Below the pieces are notes generated by a model. That model saw nothing but the letters and a program-made list of their open reading frames with translations, did not search any database and had not been told where the DNA came from. A DNA stretch of 64,000 nucleotides from Populus alba (lineage: Eukaryota; Streptophyta; Magnoliopsida; Malpighiales; Salicaceae), in assembly GCF_005239225.2 (NCBI RefSeq), contig NC_133284.1, positions 34,486,758 through 34,550,757 of the forward strand. Direction: 5' to 3'. The position numbers and the translations under genes are program-made. Positions 1 to 11,786 of this stretch are shown in pieces (the first letter of the stretch is position 1; the number at the start of each line of letters is the position of its first letter).

Positions 1-41
1 TAATCTAATAGTGATGATATGGAATTATATATTTTAATTAT
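1..41 (+). repeat. Fragment homologous to distal TPS upstream region
   Basis: The first about 40 bases match, with a few substitutions, the stretch at 28,494-28,535 that lies about 390 bp upstream of the terpene synthase start codon. Homology stops where CACTA-like subterminal sequence begins. It resumes after that element in the array that follows, so this looks like a duplicated TPS upstream region split by a transposon. The match is short, so this rests partly on the adjacent matches. Confidence 0.5.
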
Positions 42-1438
42 GAATATTTGTATTGACTAATAGAAAATTAATAAATACAAACGAAAATACTGATGAAATG
101 TTTCCGTTAGTAAATTACAATGAATTTTACCGACGAAAAATATTCTCTCAATATCTACCGAACAAATTATAATGAAGAAAAAAAGGAATTCAAACAAAGC
201 CAAAATCTACAATAATATCCAACCATAAACAGAATTTATACTAATAGAATTACTGACGGTATTAATACCATTGATAAAATCTGTCCATAAACTCGTTGGT
301 AAAATGTTCACTTCTCTCTAACACTGTCTATCATCTCAATTACCAACGAAAAATTCCATCGGTATTTTATAAAGAACTCTAAAATTGTTCACTTCTTAAT
401 TGCACTATTAATTACTGCTCTTTACAAACAAAATCACATACGGATTGAAAAGTCCTTATTGTTATTTCGCAGGTTTCTAAAACTTTTTGATTAAATTTAA
501 TATTTAAATTAAATATTACAGACAAAATCACCGACAAATTGAAAATTCATTCGTGATATTTTGTGGTTTTTTAACATTCTTGATTAAATTGAAAATTTAA
601 ATTAAATGTTTACAACGAAATCACCAACGAAATGATTAACAATATTAATATTTAATTATCCATTGATAAAACTATTGGTAAAATGCTCCAATAAAAAATT
701 TAAAATCCCTCATTTCACAACAGACGAGCCTCTTCTTCTTCTTCTTTCCCTTATGTAAAAAACATCAACATCCATTTCTTTTTTTCTCTTCTCTTCTTTC
801 CTTAACTCTTTCTCTTCTCCTCCATACTTAGGTATGTCTTCTCCTCTTTTCTTCTTTTCTTTTCTCAATTTTTTTAATTAATATACTTGATGAATTTGTT
901 TTTTTCTCTTCTCAACTTCACTCACAACTACATTAAGGTAAGATTTTTCTTTTTACTTCCTTTTGTGTTTATTTCATTATATTTGTTTTCTTAATTATTG
1001 TATGAATGTTGTTGTAGGATTTTGTTTTCATATGAGATCAATTTTTAGTTGATTTATTTAAATGATTTTTAAAAAGATTTTAATTATTCATTTATTTACT
1101 AGTTTTGTATAGTAGATTTTAAAAAAAAATAAAATATTCACCAACAGAATTACATATACAGTATTCTTGTTGGTTATATGACAAGCTTCCGGGGAGAAAT
1201 GCCTACAGAATGAAGCAAGTAAAAATTTTTAGCGCACTTTTCCCATCAATAAATCCATCTGTAATTATTTTATTTTTTTTGTTACTGACGGACTTACCGA
1301 TAAACAAAAAATTACTGACAAAAGATTTACCGATAAAGTATTTTTTATCTGTAATCCTGTCGGTAAATTAATTACTAAAAAATGATGGTATAAATACCGA
1401 TAAAAAATTTCATCAGTAAATATAAAAATTCTTGTAGT
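42..1438. mobile_element. Non-autonomous CACTA-like DNA transposon
   Basis: The interval is filled with degenerate copies of an 'accgacgaaat'-type motif in both orientations, the usual subterminal repeat structure of plant CACTA (En/Spm) elements. The right end reads, on the minus strand, as a slightly mutated CACTACAAGAATTTT terminus (intact in the copy at 2,594). The left end has a related 'gactaatagaaaatt' start similar to the terminus at 20,098. No transposase is visible, only pyrimidine-rich leader-like sequence around 720-1,000. Exact ends and the 3-bp target duplication were not resolved. Confidence 0.5.
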
Positions 1439-1449
1439 TATGTGTGTGT

Positions 1450-1452
<3 letters not shown>

Positions 1453-1504
<52 letters not shown>
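1453..1504. repeat. (AT)n microsatellite
   Basis: An almost uninterrupted AT dinucleotide run lies directly after the CACTA-like terminus of the first unit. The same junction has a longer run in the next unit (2,607-2,664) and a short one in units 4 and 5, so its length varies between units. Confidence 0.95.
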
Positions 1505-1514
1505 GCACGTGTAT

Positions 1515-1702
1515 GTCACCATGGAAAATAAAGGCTTAAAAAGTGATTGAAACATAAATAGAAAGTAAGAAAAAACATATTTCATTTGTCCCACCATCGC
1601 TGTAATACTTATCCAATCCTGTAATAATTTCACTCCATATATAATATTTCGAATTCTAGCATGATACAAATGTGAAAGATTTTGTCTTACAAATTAATCT
1701 TT
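1515..1702 (+). repeat. TPS-promoter-like block, array copy 1
   Basis: This stretch shares 'atagaaagtaag', 'acatatttcattg', 'ccatatataatatttcg' and 'gatacaaatgtgaaagatt' in the same order with 28,564-28,675 upstream of the TPS gene. It therefore includes the TATA-like core 'ccatatataata' at about 1,635. Compared with later units it lacks about 55 bp after 'cttatccaat'. No TPS coding sequence follows; the unit diverges after 'tttgtcttacaaattaat'. Confidence 0.75.
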
Positions 1703-2603
1703 GATGAAATAGTCCCGACTTTGTCGGTCCAGGACTTAAATAATTCAGCAAGTTGTGTTCTTGAATTCACATTTATTTTTGGAGAAAGACTTTGATTGGG
1801 AAAGTTAAGAGTAGTGAGGTTTAATATCAGGTCAAACTACAAATTAGTCCTTAAACTATGATTGTGATTTCAATACAATCTTCAAACTAACAAGTCCTTA
1901 TGTTTTACCGCTTTTCCATCACTTGCCAAAAACCAAGTTCTCCAATGACACTTCATTCTTATGTCATCTATATTACTGACAGAAGCAATCTGTCGGTGAT
2001 TACATCGGTAACAATTAATATAACATCACTCTTTTGACCTTCTTCTCTCATATTTCTCCTTCTTCTTCTTAATTGCAACTCTCCCCTTCCAAACTACAAA
2101 TAACCACCCCCCTAAAAATATCCCTCTCTTCTCAACATAAGTCATCTTTCTTTAACTTCTGTGGTCACATCATCCGTGTTCTAATTTATTGTAGATTTTA
2201 TCATTTTTTGTAAATAAATTTATCTTTTTTTAATTTTAACATTTAAATGTCAATTTTATTATTATTATTTTTAGTATATGTATTTTGTTAGTGTATGTAA
2301 ATGTTTTATTATTATTTCTCAAACAAACTTGTAGTATGAATATATAATTTTGTACTTGTTATGGTTTGTTTTAGATTTTGTAAAATTATATTTGTTTGTA
2401 AATTGTTGAAACTTTATTGAATTTCCAAATTAGATGTGTTGTGATAAAATAATTAATAGCTTGTTTAACAGGTCTGTTTTAATTTTTATCAATATTATTA
2501 TGGAGTTGTAATTTCTGTAAATTATCAAAAAAAAAATGATGGTACAAATACCGACAAAAAATTTTATCGGCAAATATCAAAATTCTTGTAGTGATGTGTG
2601 TGT

Positions 2604-2606
<3 letters not shown>

Positions 2607-2664
<58 letters not shown>
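2607..2664. repeat. (AT)n microsatellite
   Basis: A 58-base AT run between the CACTA terminus (ending about 2,594) and the TPS-promoter-like block of array unit 2. It is the expanded version of the shorter runs in the other units. Confidence 0.95.
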
Positions 2665-2669
<5 letters not shown>

Positions 2670-2675
2670 GTGTAT

Positions 2676-2904
2676 GTCACCATGGAAAATAAAGGCTTAA
2701 AAAGTGATTGAAACATAAATAGAAAGTAAGAGAAAACATATTTCATTTGTCCCACCATCGCTGTAATACTTATCCAATTATTGGTTGAAAAATTTTAGAA
2801 TGGCAAGTGGAATGCTTGTGGGCTCCTGTAATAATTTCACTCCATATATAATATTTCGAATTCTGTCATGATACAAATGTGAAAGATTTTGTCTTACAAA
2901 TTAA
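2676..2904 (+). repeat. TPS-promoter-like block, array copy 2
   Basis: The same block as array copy 1, here complete, with the extra insert 'gcaagtggaatgcttgtggg' upstream of the TATA-like 'ccatatataatatttcg' (about 2,842). Homologous to 28,564-28,675. Confidence 0.75.
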
Positions 2905-3611
2905 TATTTGATGAAATAGTCCCGACTTTGTCGGTCCAGGACTTAAATAATTAAGCAAGTTGTGTTCTTGAATTCACATTTATTTTTGGAGAAAGACTAT
3001 GATTGGGAAAATTAAGAGTAGTGAGGTTTAATATCAGGTCAAACTACAAATTAGTCCTCAAACTATGATTGTGATTTCAATACAATCTTCAAACTAACAA
3101 GTCCTTATGTTTTACAGCTTTTCCATCACTAGCCAAAAACCAAGTTCTCCAATGACACTTCATTCTTATGTGATCTATATTACTGACAAAAGCCATCAAT
3201 GATTACATTGGTAATAATTAATATATCATCACTTTGCTGATCTTCTTCTCTCTTATTTCTTTTTTTTTTTTTTTTCCATTCCAACTCTCCCCTTCCAAAC
3301 TACAAATAACCATCCCCCTAAAAATATCCTCATCTTCTCAACATAAATCATCTTTTTTTAACTTTTGTAGTCATATTATCCATGTTTTAATTTATTGTAG
3401 ATTTTATCAGTTTTTATAAGTAATTTTTTTTTTTAATTTTAGCATTTAAATGTCAATTTTATTATTATTATTTTTAGTATATGTATTTTGTTTGTGTATG
3501 TATATATTTTATTGTTATTTTTCAAATAAACTTATAATATAAATATATAATTTTATAATTAATATGGTTTGTTTTAGATTTTATAAAATTATATTTATTT
3601 GTAAATTATTG

Positions 3612-3796
3612 AAACTAAGAGAAAACATATTTCATTTGTCCCACCATCGCTGTAATACTTATCCAATTACTGGTTGAAAAATTTTAGAATGGCAAGTGGA
3701 ATGATTGTGGGCTCCTGTAATAATTTCACTCCATATATAATATTTCGAATTTTATCATGATACAAATGTGAAAGATTTTGTCGTACAAATTAATCT
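3612..3796 (+). repeat. TPS-promoter-like block, array copy 3 (5' truncated)
   Basis: The block starts abruptly at 'agagaaaacatatttc'. It lacks the CACTA terminus, AT run and 'accatggaa' segment that precede it in the other units, so a deletion fused the AT-rich segment of unit 2 straight to this promoter-like block. The remainder matches units 2, 4 and 5. Confidence 0.72.
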
Positions 3797-4466
3797 TGAT
3801 GAAATAGTCAGGACTTTGTCGGTCTAGGACTTAAATAATTCAGCAAGCTGTGTTCTTGAATTCACATTTATTTTTGGAGAAAGACTTTGATTGAGAAAAT
3901 TATGAGTAGTGGGGTTTAATATCAGGTCAAACTACAAATTAGTCCTCAAACTATGATTGTGATTTCAGTACAATCTTCAAACTAAAAAGTCCTTATGTTT
4001 TACCGCTTTTCCATCACTTGTCAAAAACCATGTTCTAATTTATTGTTGATTTTATCATTTTTTGTAAGTAAATTCTTTTTTATTTTAACATTTAATTATC
4101 AATTTTTTTTTAGTATATGTATTTTGTTAGTGTATATACATATTTTATTGTTATTTCTCAAACAAACTTGTATTATGAATATATAATTTTGTATTTGTTA
4201 TGGTTTGTTTTAGATTTTGTAAAATTGTATTTGTTTGTAAATTGTTGAAACTTTGTTTAATTACCGAATTAGATGTATTGTGATGAAATAAATAATATCT
4301 TATTTAACGGGTCTGTTTTAATTTTTATCAATATTATTACGGAGTTGTAATTTCTGTAAATTATCAAAAGAATGATGGTATAAATACCGAAAAAAAAATT
4401 TATCAGTAAATATCAAAATTCTTGTAGTGATGTATGTGTGTGTGTTTATATATGTATGCACGTGTA

Positions 4467-4702
4467 TGTCACCATGGAAACTAAACGCTTAAAAAGTGAT
4501 TGAAACATAAATAGAAAGTAAGAGAAAACATATTTCAGTTGTCCCACCATCGCTGTAATACTTATCCAATTACTGGTTGAAAAATTTTAGAATGGCTAGT
4601 GGAATGCTTGTGGGCTCCTGTAATAATTTCACTCCATATATAATATTTCGAATTCTATCATGATACAAATGTGAAAGATTTTGTCTTACAAATTAATAAT
4701 TG
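4467..4702 (+). repeat. TPS-promoter-like block, array copy 4
   Basis: Nearly identical to copy 5 at an offset of 904 bp. It contains the TATA-like 'ccatatataatatttcg' and the 'gatacaaatgtgaaag' segment shared with the TPS upstream region. Confidence 0.75.
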
Positions 4703-5371
4703 ATGAAATAGTCCCGACTTTGTCGGTCCAGGACTTAAATAATTCAGCAAGTTGTGTTCTTGAATTCACATTTATTTTTGGAGAAAGACTTTGATTGGGA
4801 AAATTAAGAGTAGTGAGTTTTAATATCGGGTCAAACTACAAATTAGTCCTCAAACTATGATTGTGATTTCAGTACAATCTCCAAACTAACAAGTCCTTAT
4901 GTTTTACTGCTTTTCCATCACTTGTCAAAAACCATGTTCTAATTTATTGTTGATTTTATCATTTTTTGTAAGTAAATTCTTTTTTATTTTAACATTTAAT
5001 TATCAATTTTTTTTTAGTATATGTATTTTGTTAGTGTATATACATATTTTATTGTTATTTCTCAAACAAACTTGTATTATGAATATATAATTTTGTACTT
5101 GTTATGGTTTGTTTTAGATTTTGTAAAATTGTATTTGTTTGTAAATTGTTGAAACTTTGTTTAATTACCGAATTAGATGTATTGTGATGAAATAAATAAT
5201 ATCTTATTTAACGGGTCTGTTTTAATTTTTATCAATATTATTACGGAGTTGTAATTTCTGTAAATTACCAAAAGAATGATGGTATAAATACCGGAAAAAA
5301 AATTTATCAGTAAATATCAAAATTCTTGTAGTGATGTATGTGTGTGTGTTTATATATGTATGCACGTGTAT

Positions 5372-5606
5372 GTCACCATGGAAACTAAACGCTTAAAAAG
5401 TGATTGAAACATAAATAGAAAGTAAGAGAAAACATATTTCAGTTGTCCCACCATCGCTGTAATACTTATCCAATTACTGGTTGAAAAATTTTAGAATGGC
5501 TAGTGGAATGCTTGTGGGCTCCTGTAATAATTTCACTCCATATATAATATTTCGAATTCTATCATGATACAAATGTGAAAGATTTTGTCTTACAAATTAA
5601 TAATTG
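5372..5606 (+). repeat. TPS-promoter-like block, array copy 5
   Basis: The last unit. The block matches copy 4 almost exactly. The segment after it (5,745-6,420) has the longer form seen in units 1 and 2, including the pyrimidine-rich stretch near 5,940-6,060. Confidence 0.75.
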
Positions 5607-6429
5607 ATGAAATAGTCCCGACTTTGTCGGTCCAGGACTTAAATAATTCAGCAAGTTGTGTTCTTGAATTCACATTTATTTTTGGAGAAAGACTTTGATT
5701 GGGAAAATTAAGAGTAGTGAGTTTTAATATCGGGTCAAACTACAAATTAATCCTTAAACTATGATTGTGATTTCAGTACAATCTTCAAACTAACAAGTCC
5801 TTATGTTTTACCGCTTTTCCATCACTTGCCAAAAACCAAATTCTCCAATGACACTTCATTCTTATATGACCTATATTACTGATAGAAGCAGTCCGTCGGT
5901 AATTATATCAGTAACAGTTAATATGTCACCACTGTGCTGACTTTCTTCTTCCTTATTTTTTTTTTTGTTTTCCCCATTCCAACTCTCTCCTTCCAAACTA
6001 CAAATAACCAACCCCCTGAAAATATCCCCCTCTTCTCAACATAAGTCATCTTTCTTTAACTTTTGTGATCACATCATCCGTGTTCTAATTTATTGTGAAT
6101 TTTATCATTTTTTGTAAGTAAATTTTTTTTTTTTAACATTTAAATGTCAATTTATTATTATTATTTTTAGTATATGTATTTTGTTAGTGTATGTACATGT
6201 TTTATTGTTATTTCTCAAACAAACTTGTAGTATGAATATATAATTTTGTACTTGTTATGGTTTGTTTTAGATTTTTTAAAATTGTATTTGTTTGTAAATT
6301 GTTGAAATTTTGTTGAATTACCGAATTAGATGTGTTGTGATAAAATAATTAATAACTTGTTTAATGGGTCTGTTTTAATTTTTATCAATACTATTGCTGA
6401 GTTGTTATTTCTGTAAATTTATATGTATA

Positions 6430-8125
6430 AATTTGTATGGAGGTTGATAATTGATAATGAAACTCATAAGTTTTGAGTTATTCCCCAATTCACTTTTTCT
6501 CTTTCAAAAATCAAAAAATATATTCAAACTAAAAACAAAAAAAATCCAAATAAAAATTGTAAAAGTGAGAAGAGGATGCTGGAGTGCCCAAAAAATAGCT
6601 AGAAATTGATTGAGAAGGTTCAAAAATACAAAGATTAAAATTTGACAATATATTTTTTACAAATGAAGAACCCTGTTAACAAAGAAAATTTAATTTGAAG
6701 AAAAAAAGTCCAAAAACAATTATTTATAGACTCAATTAAATTTTATTAGAGATTTAATTGAATTTACAGAGGGTTTGATTGCAAGAAAAATTGATTTTTA
6801 AGTCAGTTTGGGTTTTAATTGGAAGAAATTAAAGTTCATGGGTCAATTTACAATTTTTAAGAGTTGATATGGTAAAATCAGCAGCTTAATTGCATAAATA
6901 TTGAATTTTAGTGGCCAATTGAGGACTTGATTAAATCAATTCAAAACCAAAGACCAAAATGGAAACAGACGTTGAATTCTAGGGTTTGAATTGAAGTTTG
7001 TCAGGGTTGAAATTGAATAAAATTGAAAGTTTAAGGCCAGTCATGGGTGTAATTAGAGATAAATCGCAAATTAAAGGACTAAAGCGTAATTGTCAGAAAA
7101 ATATTGTTCATCTTCTTCTTCAAAGAGCCTACCTGATGGACCTCCTTCCCAAGGCATTTGATGCCTCGTTTCTTCCCCAAATTAGATGAAACTTGCACGA
7201 AAATGATACCCTAACACCTGACTACACGCTAGTATAAACCATTCAGGTTGATTGAGGCTTCAGAGGCAGCGACACCGACCCAAAGTGGCCAACCCACCCA
7301 ACCAATTTTCCTCCGCAAAACTAACAGTTCATCATTGCTACTTTGATCCAATGGTTGGGATGCTTTCGGGTAGAACCAAGGGTCGATATTTGGCACCAGA
7401 AGAGATAGTGTCCCTCTTCCACCACCTATAAATAGATTTTATTTTCATGCTCTAGAGGTGGAGAGAATTTGGTCCAAAATTGGAAGAAAAAAGAAAACCA
7501 GTCTCCCCCCTCATCTTTGATGCCAGCCGAACCTCTCTCCTCTCTCTCTCTCTCTTTCTCCATCACGGCCTTCAGCTGCCAAAAACTTCACCACCGTCTA
7601 CAACCACAACAACACAACCAAGTACCGCCACTAGCATCCTCGTGATCCACCAGCACCACCACCGCTAGAGAACCAAAAAAGAAGAATAGAAAATAGAAGG
7701 AAGGAGTTGAGAAAACTAAAAGTAGCAAGGAAGAAGAAAAAAAAATAGAAACCCGTAACAACCACCGTCTACCACCACAGCAACACCATCGAGAGCCGCC
7801 AACACCACCAGGTCAGCTTCTTTCTTCTTCTTCGTCTACGCTGGCTCCATTGTTCATGTTGCATGTGAACACTTGAGAGCATCTCCATTACTCACTGGGC
7901 TAGGCAGCGCCGATCCAGACCTAAATTGTTGGGTCGGGTCTGGCCTAGTTCAAAAAAATTAAAAAAAATCCTTTTAAAAAATTTTGTGATTTTCCCGCAT
8001 ATTGTTTTTATCAATTTTGCTTAATGTTGGTTTGTATTTTTATATTGTAAAGATATAGGTCATGTATGAAAATACTCGGTTTTCATTAAAACATTGCAAA
8101 AAATTGACTTTATGACTGGCCTTAA
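6430..8125 (+). repeat. LTR-like dispersed repeat, family A copy 1
   Basis: This repeat begins near 'ttgagttattccccaattca' and runs through 'tttgattgcaagaaaaattg'. It recurs at 59,153 in the same orientation and, inverted, at 8,694-9,555, 25,989-27,012 and 47,416-48,965. At 59,153 it directly follows a purine-rich tract, as a retrotransposon 3' LTR does. A TATA-like 'ctataaatag' lies at 7,426, followed by a leader-like region rich in CCACCA. A 62-codon frame at 7,480-7,668 is compositionally simple and not taken as a gene. The superfamily is inferred, not shown by coding domains. Confidence 0.55.
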
Positions 8126-8583
8126 ATGAAGGCCTATACACAAGAGCCTTTCCTGGTGAAGACGCACATCCTGAGCCCTCAAGATGACCGTTGCCCTTTC
8201 TGTGAGCATCATTCAGAAATTGTCTCCCACATCTTCATGCATTGCCTAGTGGTCTAGAAACTATGGAATAAAATTATAGCTTAGAAAGGTCTGAGCTGGG
8301 TAATCCCATATACCCTTGACGACCTTCAATGTCAATGACTATGTCTTCTGCAGGAAAAACATTGTAAGTTTGAAAGATCTGTTTGGGGGGGCTTTATGTT
8401 TAGCATTGTGTGGACTATATGGAATGCTAGGAACATCTTGATATTTAAGGAAAAGCAGCCAATTTGGGAAGATATCCTATGGCATTTATTTTACTTCACT
8501 GCAAGCTGGATTAGAAATTTGAACTCTTCATTTTGGTATGGTATATCGGTGCTGATCAGTATAGGAATCACGATTGGATAAGG
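8126..8583 (+). pseudogene. LINE reverse transcriptase C-terminal (zf-RVT) fragment
   Basis: Conceptual translation gives a zinc-binding tail of the kind found at the C-terminus of plant L1-type LINE ORF2 proteins: 'CPFCEHHSEIVSHIFMHC' near 8,190-8,245, then 'LWNKII', and a conserved stretch 'VWTIWNARNILIFKEK' at about 8,408-8,455. In-frame stops interrupt it (for example in 'VV*KLW'). Only this terminal piece is present; no endonuclease or polymerase domain is seen upstream, as expected for a broken LINE. Confidence 0.7.
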
Positions 8584-8693
8584 AAAAAAGTGATTGAAAC
8601 ATATTTAATTAAAAAATGAAAAAATTATCTTGTTTTTGGTATAGTTGTAAATTTCTTATTTTAAAATAGAAAGTAAGAGAAAACATATTTCTT
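8584..8693 (+). repeat. TPS-upstream fragment, unexpanded form
   Basis: The bases from 'aaaagtgattgaaacat' to 'gagaaaacatatttc' combine both halves of the array block, with about 60 bp between them that the array units lack. The middle, 'ttgtaaatttcttatttta', aligns with 28,549-28,567 upstream of the TPS gene. The fragment is cut at 8,693 by the inverted family A repeat. Confidence 0.65.
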
Positions 8694-9555
8694 ACAATGT
8701 CCTCTCTCTGTTTTTTTCCTTGTTGTCTCGTTCTTTCCTCCTCGGTTCGTTCTCTGGCTTTTATAGCCACAAAATGCATGCGTTTCCCAGGAACGTTATT
8801 GCTGAAGTAATGGTAAGTTGGTAACAGTTGGCATGAGACATGCTCCCCTATTTGAAGCAACTCCACCACTACTATCTTTACTGCCTTTTACTGTAGAAAT
8901 TGTTGCTTGAAGGAGACAGTGAACAATGTGCAGTAATTCTTAATGAAATGGTGCCATTTTCAATTTTAAAATGATATTTTTGATTTGATCCTTGGATATT
9001 TTTACAATTTTGTAATCAAGCCCCCCTGGAAAAGTTGTAATTGAATCCTTTGATTTTAGCACCTTTTCTAGTTTGGATCTTGGTTTCGGATTGTTTCAAT
9101 TAAGTCCTTAATTGGCAATCAAATTTTAATAATTATGCAATTAAGCCCCTGATTTGACCAAATCAACTCTTCAAAATTATAATTTGATCCCAAAACTTTA
9201 ATTTCTTCAAAGAAAAGCCTAAATTAACTTAAAAATCAATTTTTCTTGTAATCAAACCTTCCATAAATTCAATTAAACCTTAGATAAAATTTAATTGAGT
9301 TCATAAACATCTGATTTTAGACTTTTCTTCCTCAACTTGAATTTTCTTTGTCAACAAGCCTCTCATCAATCAAAAATATACTATCAAATTTCAACCTTTT
9401 GTATTTTGTAACCTCCTCATCCAATTTTGACCTTTTTTCAGCATTCCAGCATCCTTTTCTTGCTCCTATTAATTTTTGGATTTCTTCCGAATATTTTTTG
9501 ATATATTTTTTTTTTATTTTCTTATTTTTTTTGTGGGAACCCAAAAATGGGTTAC
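8694..9555 (-). repeat. LTR-like dispersed repeat, family A copy 2 (inverted)
   Basis: Reverse complement of the family A sequence: 'tttctcttgtaatcaaac'-type segments, 'tttcaattaagtcc' and 'tttgaccaaatcaactc' match the other copies. It includes the palindrome-like 'ggcttttatagcc' near 8,757, also present at 26,084 and 48,877. Short open frames at 8,609-8,869 and 9,332-9,572 are judged non-coding. Confidence 0.55.
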
Positions 9556-10415
9556 AACAAGGCTATTCCTAGGACCCTTATAAGAGCTTAGGATAATTTT
9601 TTTATTTATTTCCTCGCACACATAATTCTTCATTTATTTGATTACATGTATACATAAAAGTTTTTTTTTGTACGTCAATTTTTTAAACTACAGAAATGCC
9701 TTGAGAAATCCTCTATATAGTATTATTTTTATAAAAAAAAAATATTTGACTCGCAATGGAGCATGGGTTACATAACTAGTCATATCTACTAGTAGTTGAA
9801 TTACACCATTGAATGGTTCAATCCTTCATTAATAATGTAGGGACATCTATCAATAAGTTTAAAAATAAGTCTAAATATCTCAAATGAGTTTTAAGACGAA
9901 AAGAAGTGTAATTTTTAATTTGATAATTAAATAAAACTAATAGGGATGGCACGATGTCAGGCCTAACTCCTTTGAGATTGATTACGTTTCAAGTCCAAAC
10001 ACATATGAGTTTGGCAAGACGCCATACCCAAATCCCTTGGACTCGGCTACACGCTAAGCTCAAACACATGTGAGCCTGACAAGACGCTAGACTCAAATCC
10101 TTTGGGCTCCACTACACGCTGATACCAAACATATATGAGTCTGATAAAATGCTAGATTCAACTCCCTTGGGCTAGGTTGTGTACTGAGCCCAAGAGCATT
10201 GGGTCTAGAAAGATCCTAGACCCAAAATTCTTGGGTTTAGAATCATGTCAGATCCAAACATATAGTCAATGGTCGTTATAGACCTCATGTTGGGTCATAA
10301 GGTTATTCCTAGGACCCTTATAAGAGCTTAGGATAATCTTTTTTATTTATTTCCTCGCACACATAGTTTTTTATTTATTTGATTACAAGTATACATAAAA
10401 GTTTTTATTTGTACG
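9556..10415 (+). repeat. Dispersed repeat family B with about 70-bp tandem array
   Basis: A 'ctattcctaggacccttata' segment occurs at 9,562 and again at 10,304. Between them (about 9,945-10,270) lie degenerate tandem units of roughly 70 bp of the form 'gcaagacgccataccc ... cttggactcggctacacgct'. The second unit is cut at 10,415 by the Athila-type element. The same array and segment recur at 19,119-19,900. Possibly LTR sequence of another gypsy family; no coding domains support this. Confidence 0.6.
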
Positions 10416-11732
10416 TGATTAGTACTTAAAAGTGCATATTTATCAAGGTTTTATATCATCATTTTGCACTTAAAGTATCAATAACTCCTTAACTAAAGCA
10501 TGTTTTACAATAACAAGTCTAATACTATAAAATGCCCTAATATATGGTAAATGTTCATCTTAAATGCAGGCCTATCACATAAATCAAAGGATTGATTGAT
10601 AACTCCTTAACTAAAAGTGCATATTTATCAAGGCCTATCACATAAATCAAAGGATTGATTGTTGAATTCAACTACTGAAATTTGTGAAGATAAAGAGAGG
10701 ATGAAACTTAGAAAAGAGATGTTGGTGCAGTCTAAACTGGAACACTGTTCGGTGTTTGGCCCATATCTGGAGTTCTAGAAGTCCAAATGACCTCCATTTT
10801 TTTTTTCTGGAAAGCTGAGTCAATTTCCTACAACTTTCATGTTTTCTAGTGGACCCAGTTCGGATGGTAGCATTTTTGTTTTATTCAGACAAAAAGATAA
10901 GGATTTTCACCAAGTCAAAAATTGACCACCCACTCAATAATTATTCATCAAATCAATAATTCTGAATTTTGGCCTATAAAAGGAGGTATTTGCCATGTAT
11001 TTGGGAGCTTGGTTGTTCATATCAAGTTCATGCTCTTTATTTCTCTCTTTATATTTTTTTTGTAATTCTTAAGTTTTGCTTTCATTAATATCTTGTTTAT
11101 GTTTTTCATTTCCTTTCCTTTCCTTAGTTAACTTGTATCTTATTTATGTTCTTGTTTTGTCTATTTATGTTTCTCTTCTTCATTATGTTTAGCTAAGTTT
11201 ATTATGTCAAGGTGAAAAGGTAACACTAATGGTGTAAGAATAAGTATGGTGTAAACTCAATATGGACCTTAATGTTTAATATTAACATTTCATATCTTTT
11301 TATCTTATTAATTCTTAATAACTTGCTTGTTAAATGGTTAATCTAGATTTGTGTTGTATAACACTTGGTACAACAAATGTTTGGCACTCTCACAGCTTAA
11401 CCGTATGGTATTACCTACACCTGAGCTATGAAAGGAACTTGATTTGCTGTCAACATAAGTTAGCATCATGAATTCCTGACAATATTTAAATATTTGGTGT
11501 TATGTAAATAAGATAATTAATATGATCATGTTAATAATTTATAATGAGCTATTAATGAGAAATCATCCGATTGGAACCTCCTTTGTGTGTGGTTTCCAAT
11601 TGAATAATAAGAGTTTATACTATACTTGTTTGAAATACCATTAGTGGATCCTCTAACCTTGACATTTGTTTTTATCATTGTTTAATCCTTACATTAATCT
11701 TTCATCTCAAAGTTCTCATTAATTTCTTCATC

Positions 11733-11786
<54 letters not shown>

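Larger units (their letters stand above)
1439..6425 (+). repeat. Tandem array of composite TPS-promoter/CACTA units
   Basis: Five successive units follow one order: a block related to the TPS promoter, a segment with 'caaactacaaattagtcc', a pyrimidine-rich leader-like segment (missing in units 3 and 4), an AT-rich segment, and a CACTA terminal piece ending in 'attcttgtagtg'. Unit spacing is about 1,160, 888, 904 and 904 bp. Units 3 and 4 match almost base for base at an offset of exactly 904 over long stretches, so the latest duplications are recent. No open frame of coding quality is present; the 63-codon frames at 3,995 and 4,899 are the same non-coding stretch repeated. Confidence 0.8.

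Noticed and set aside
3995..5090. Two identical 63-codon frames as a duplicated small gene
   Set aside because: They are the same AT-rich, Phe/Leu/Ile-biased stretch in two array units. The other units lack the frame and nothing indicates translation.
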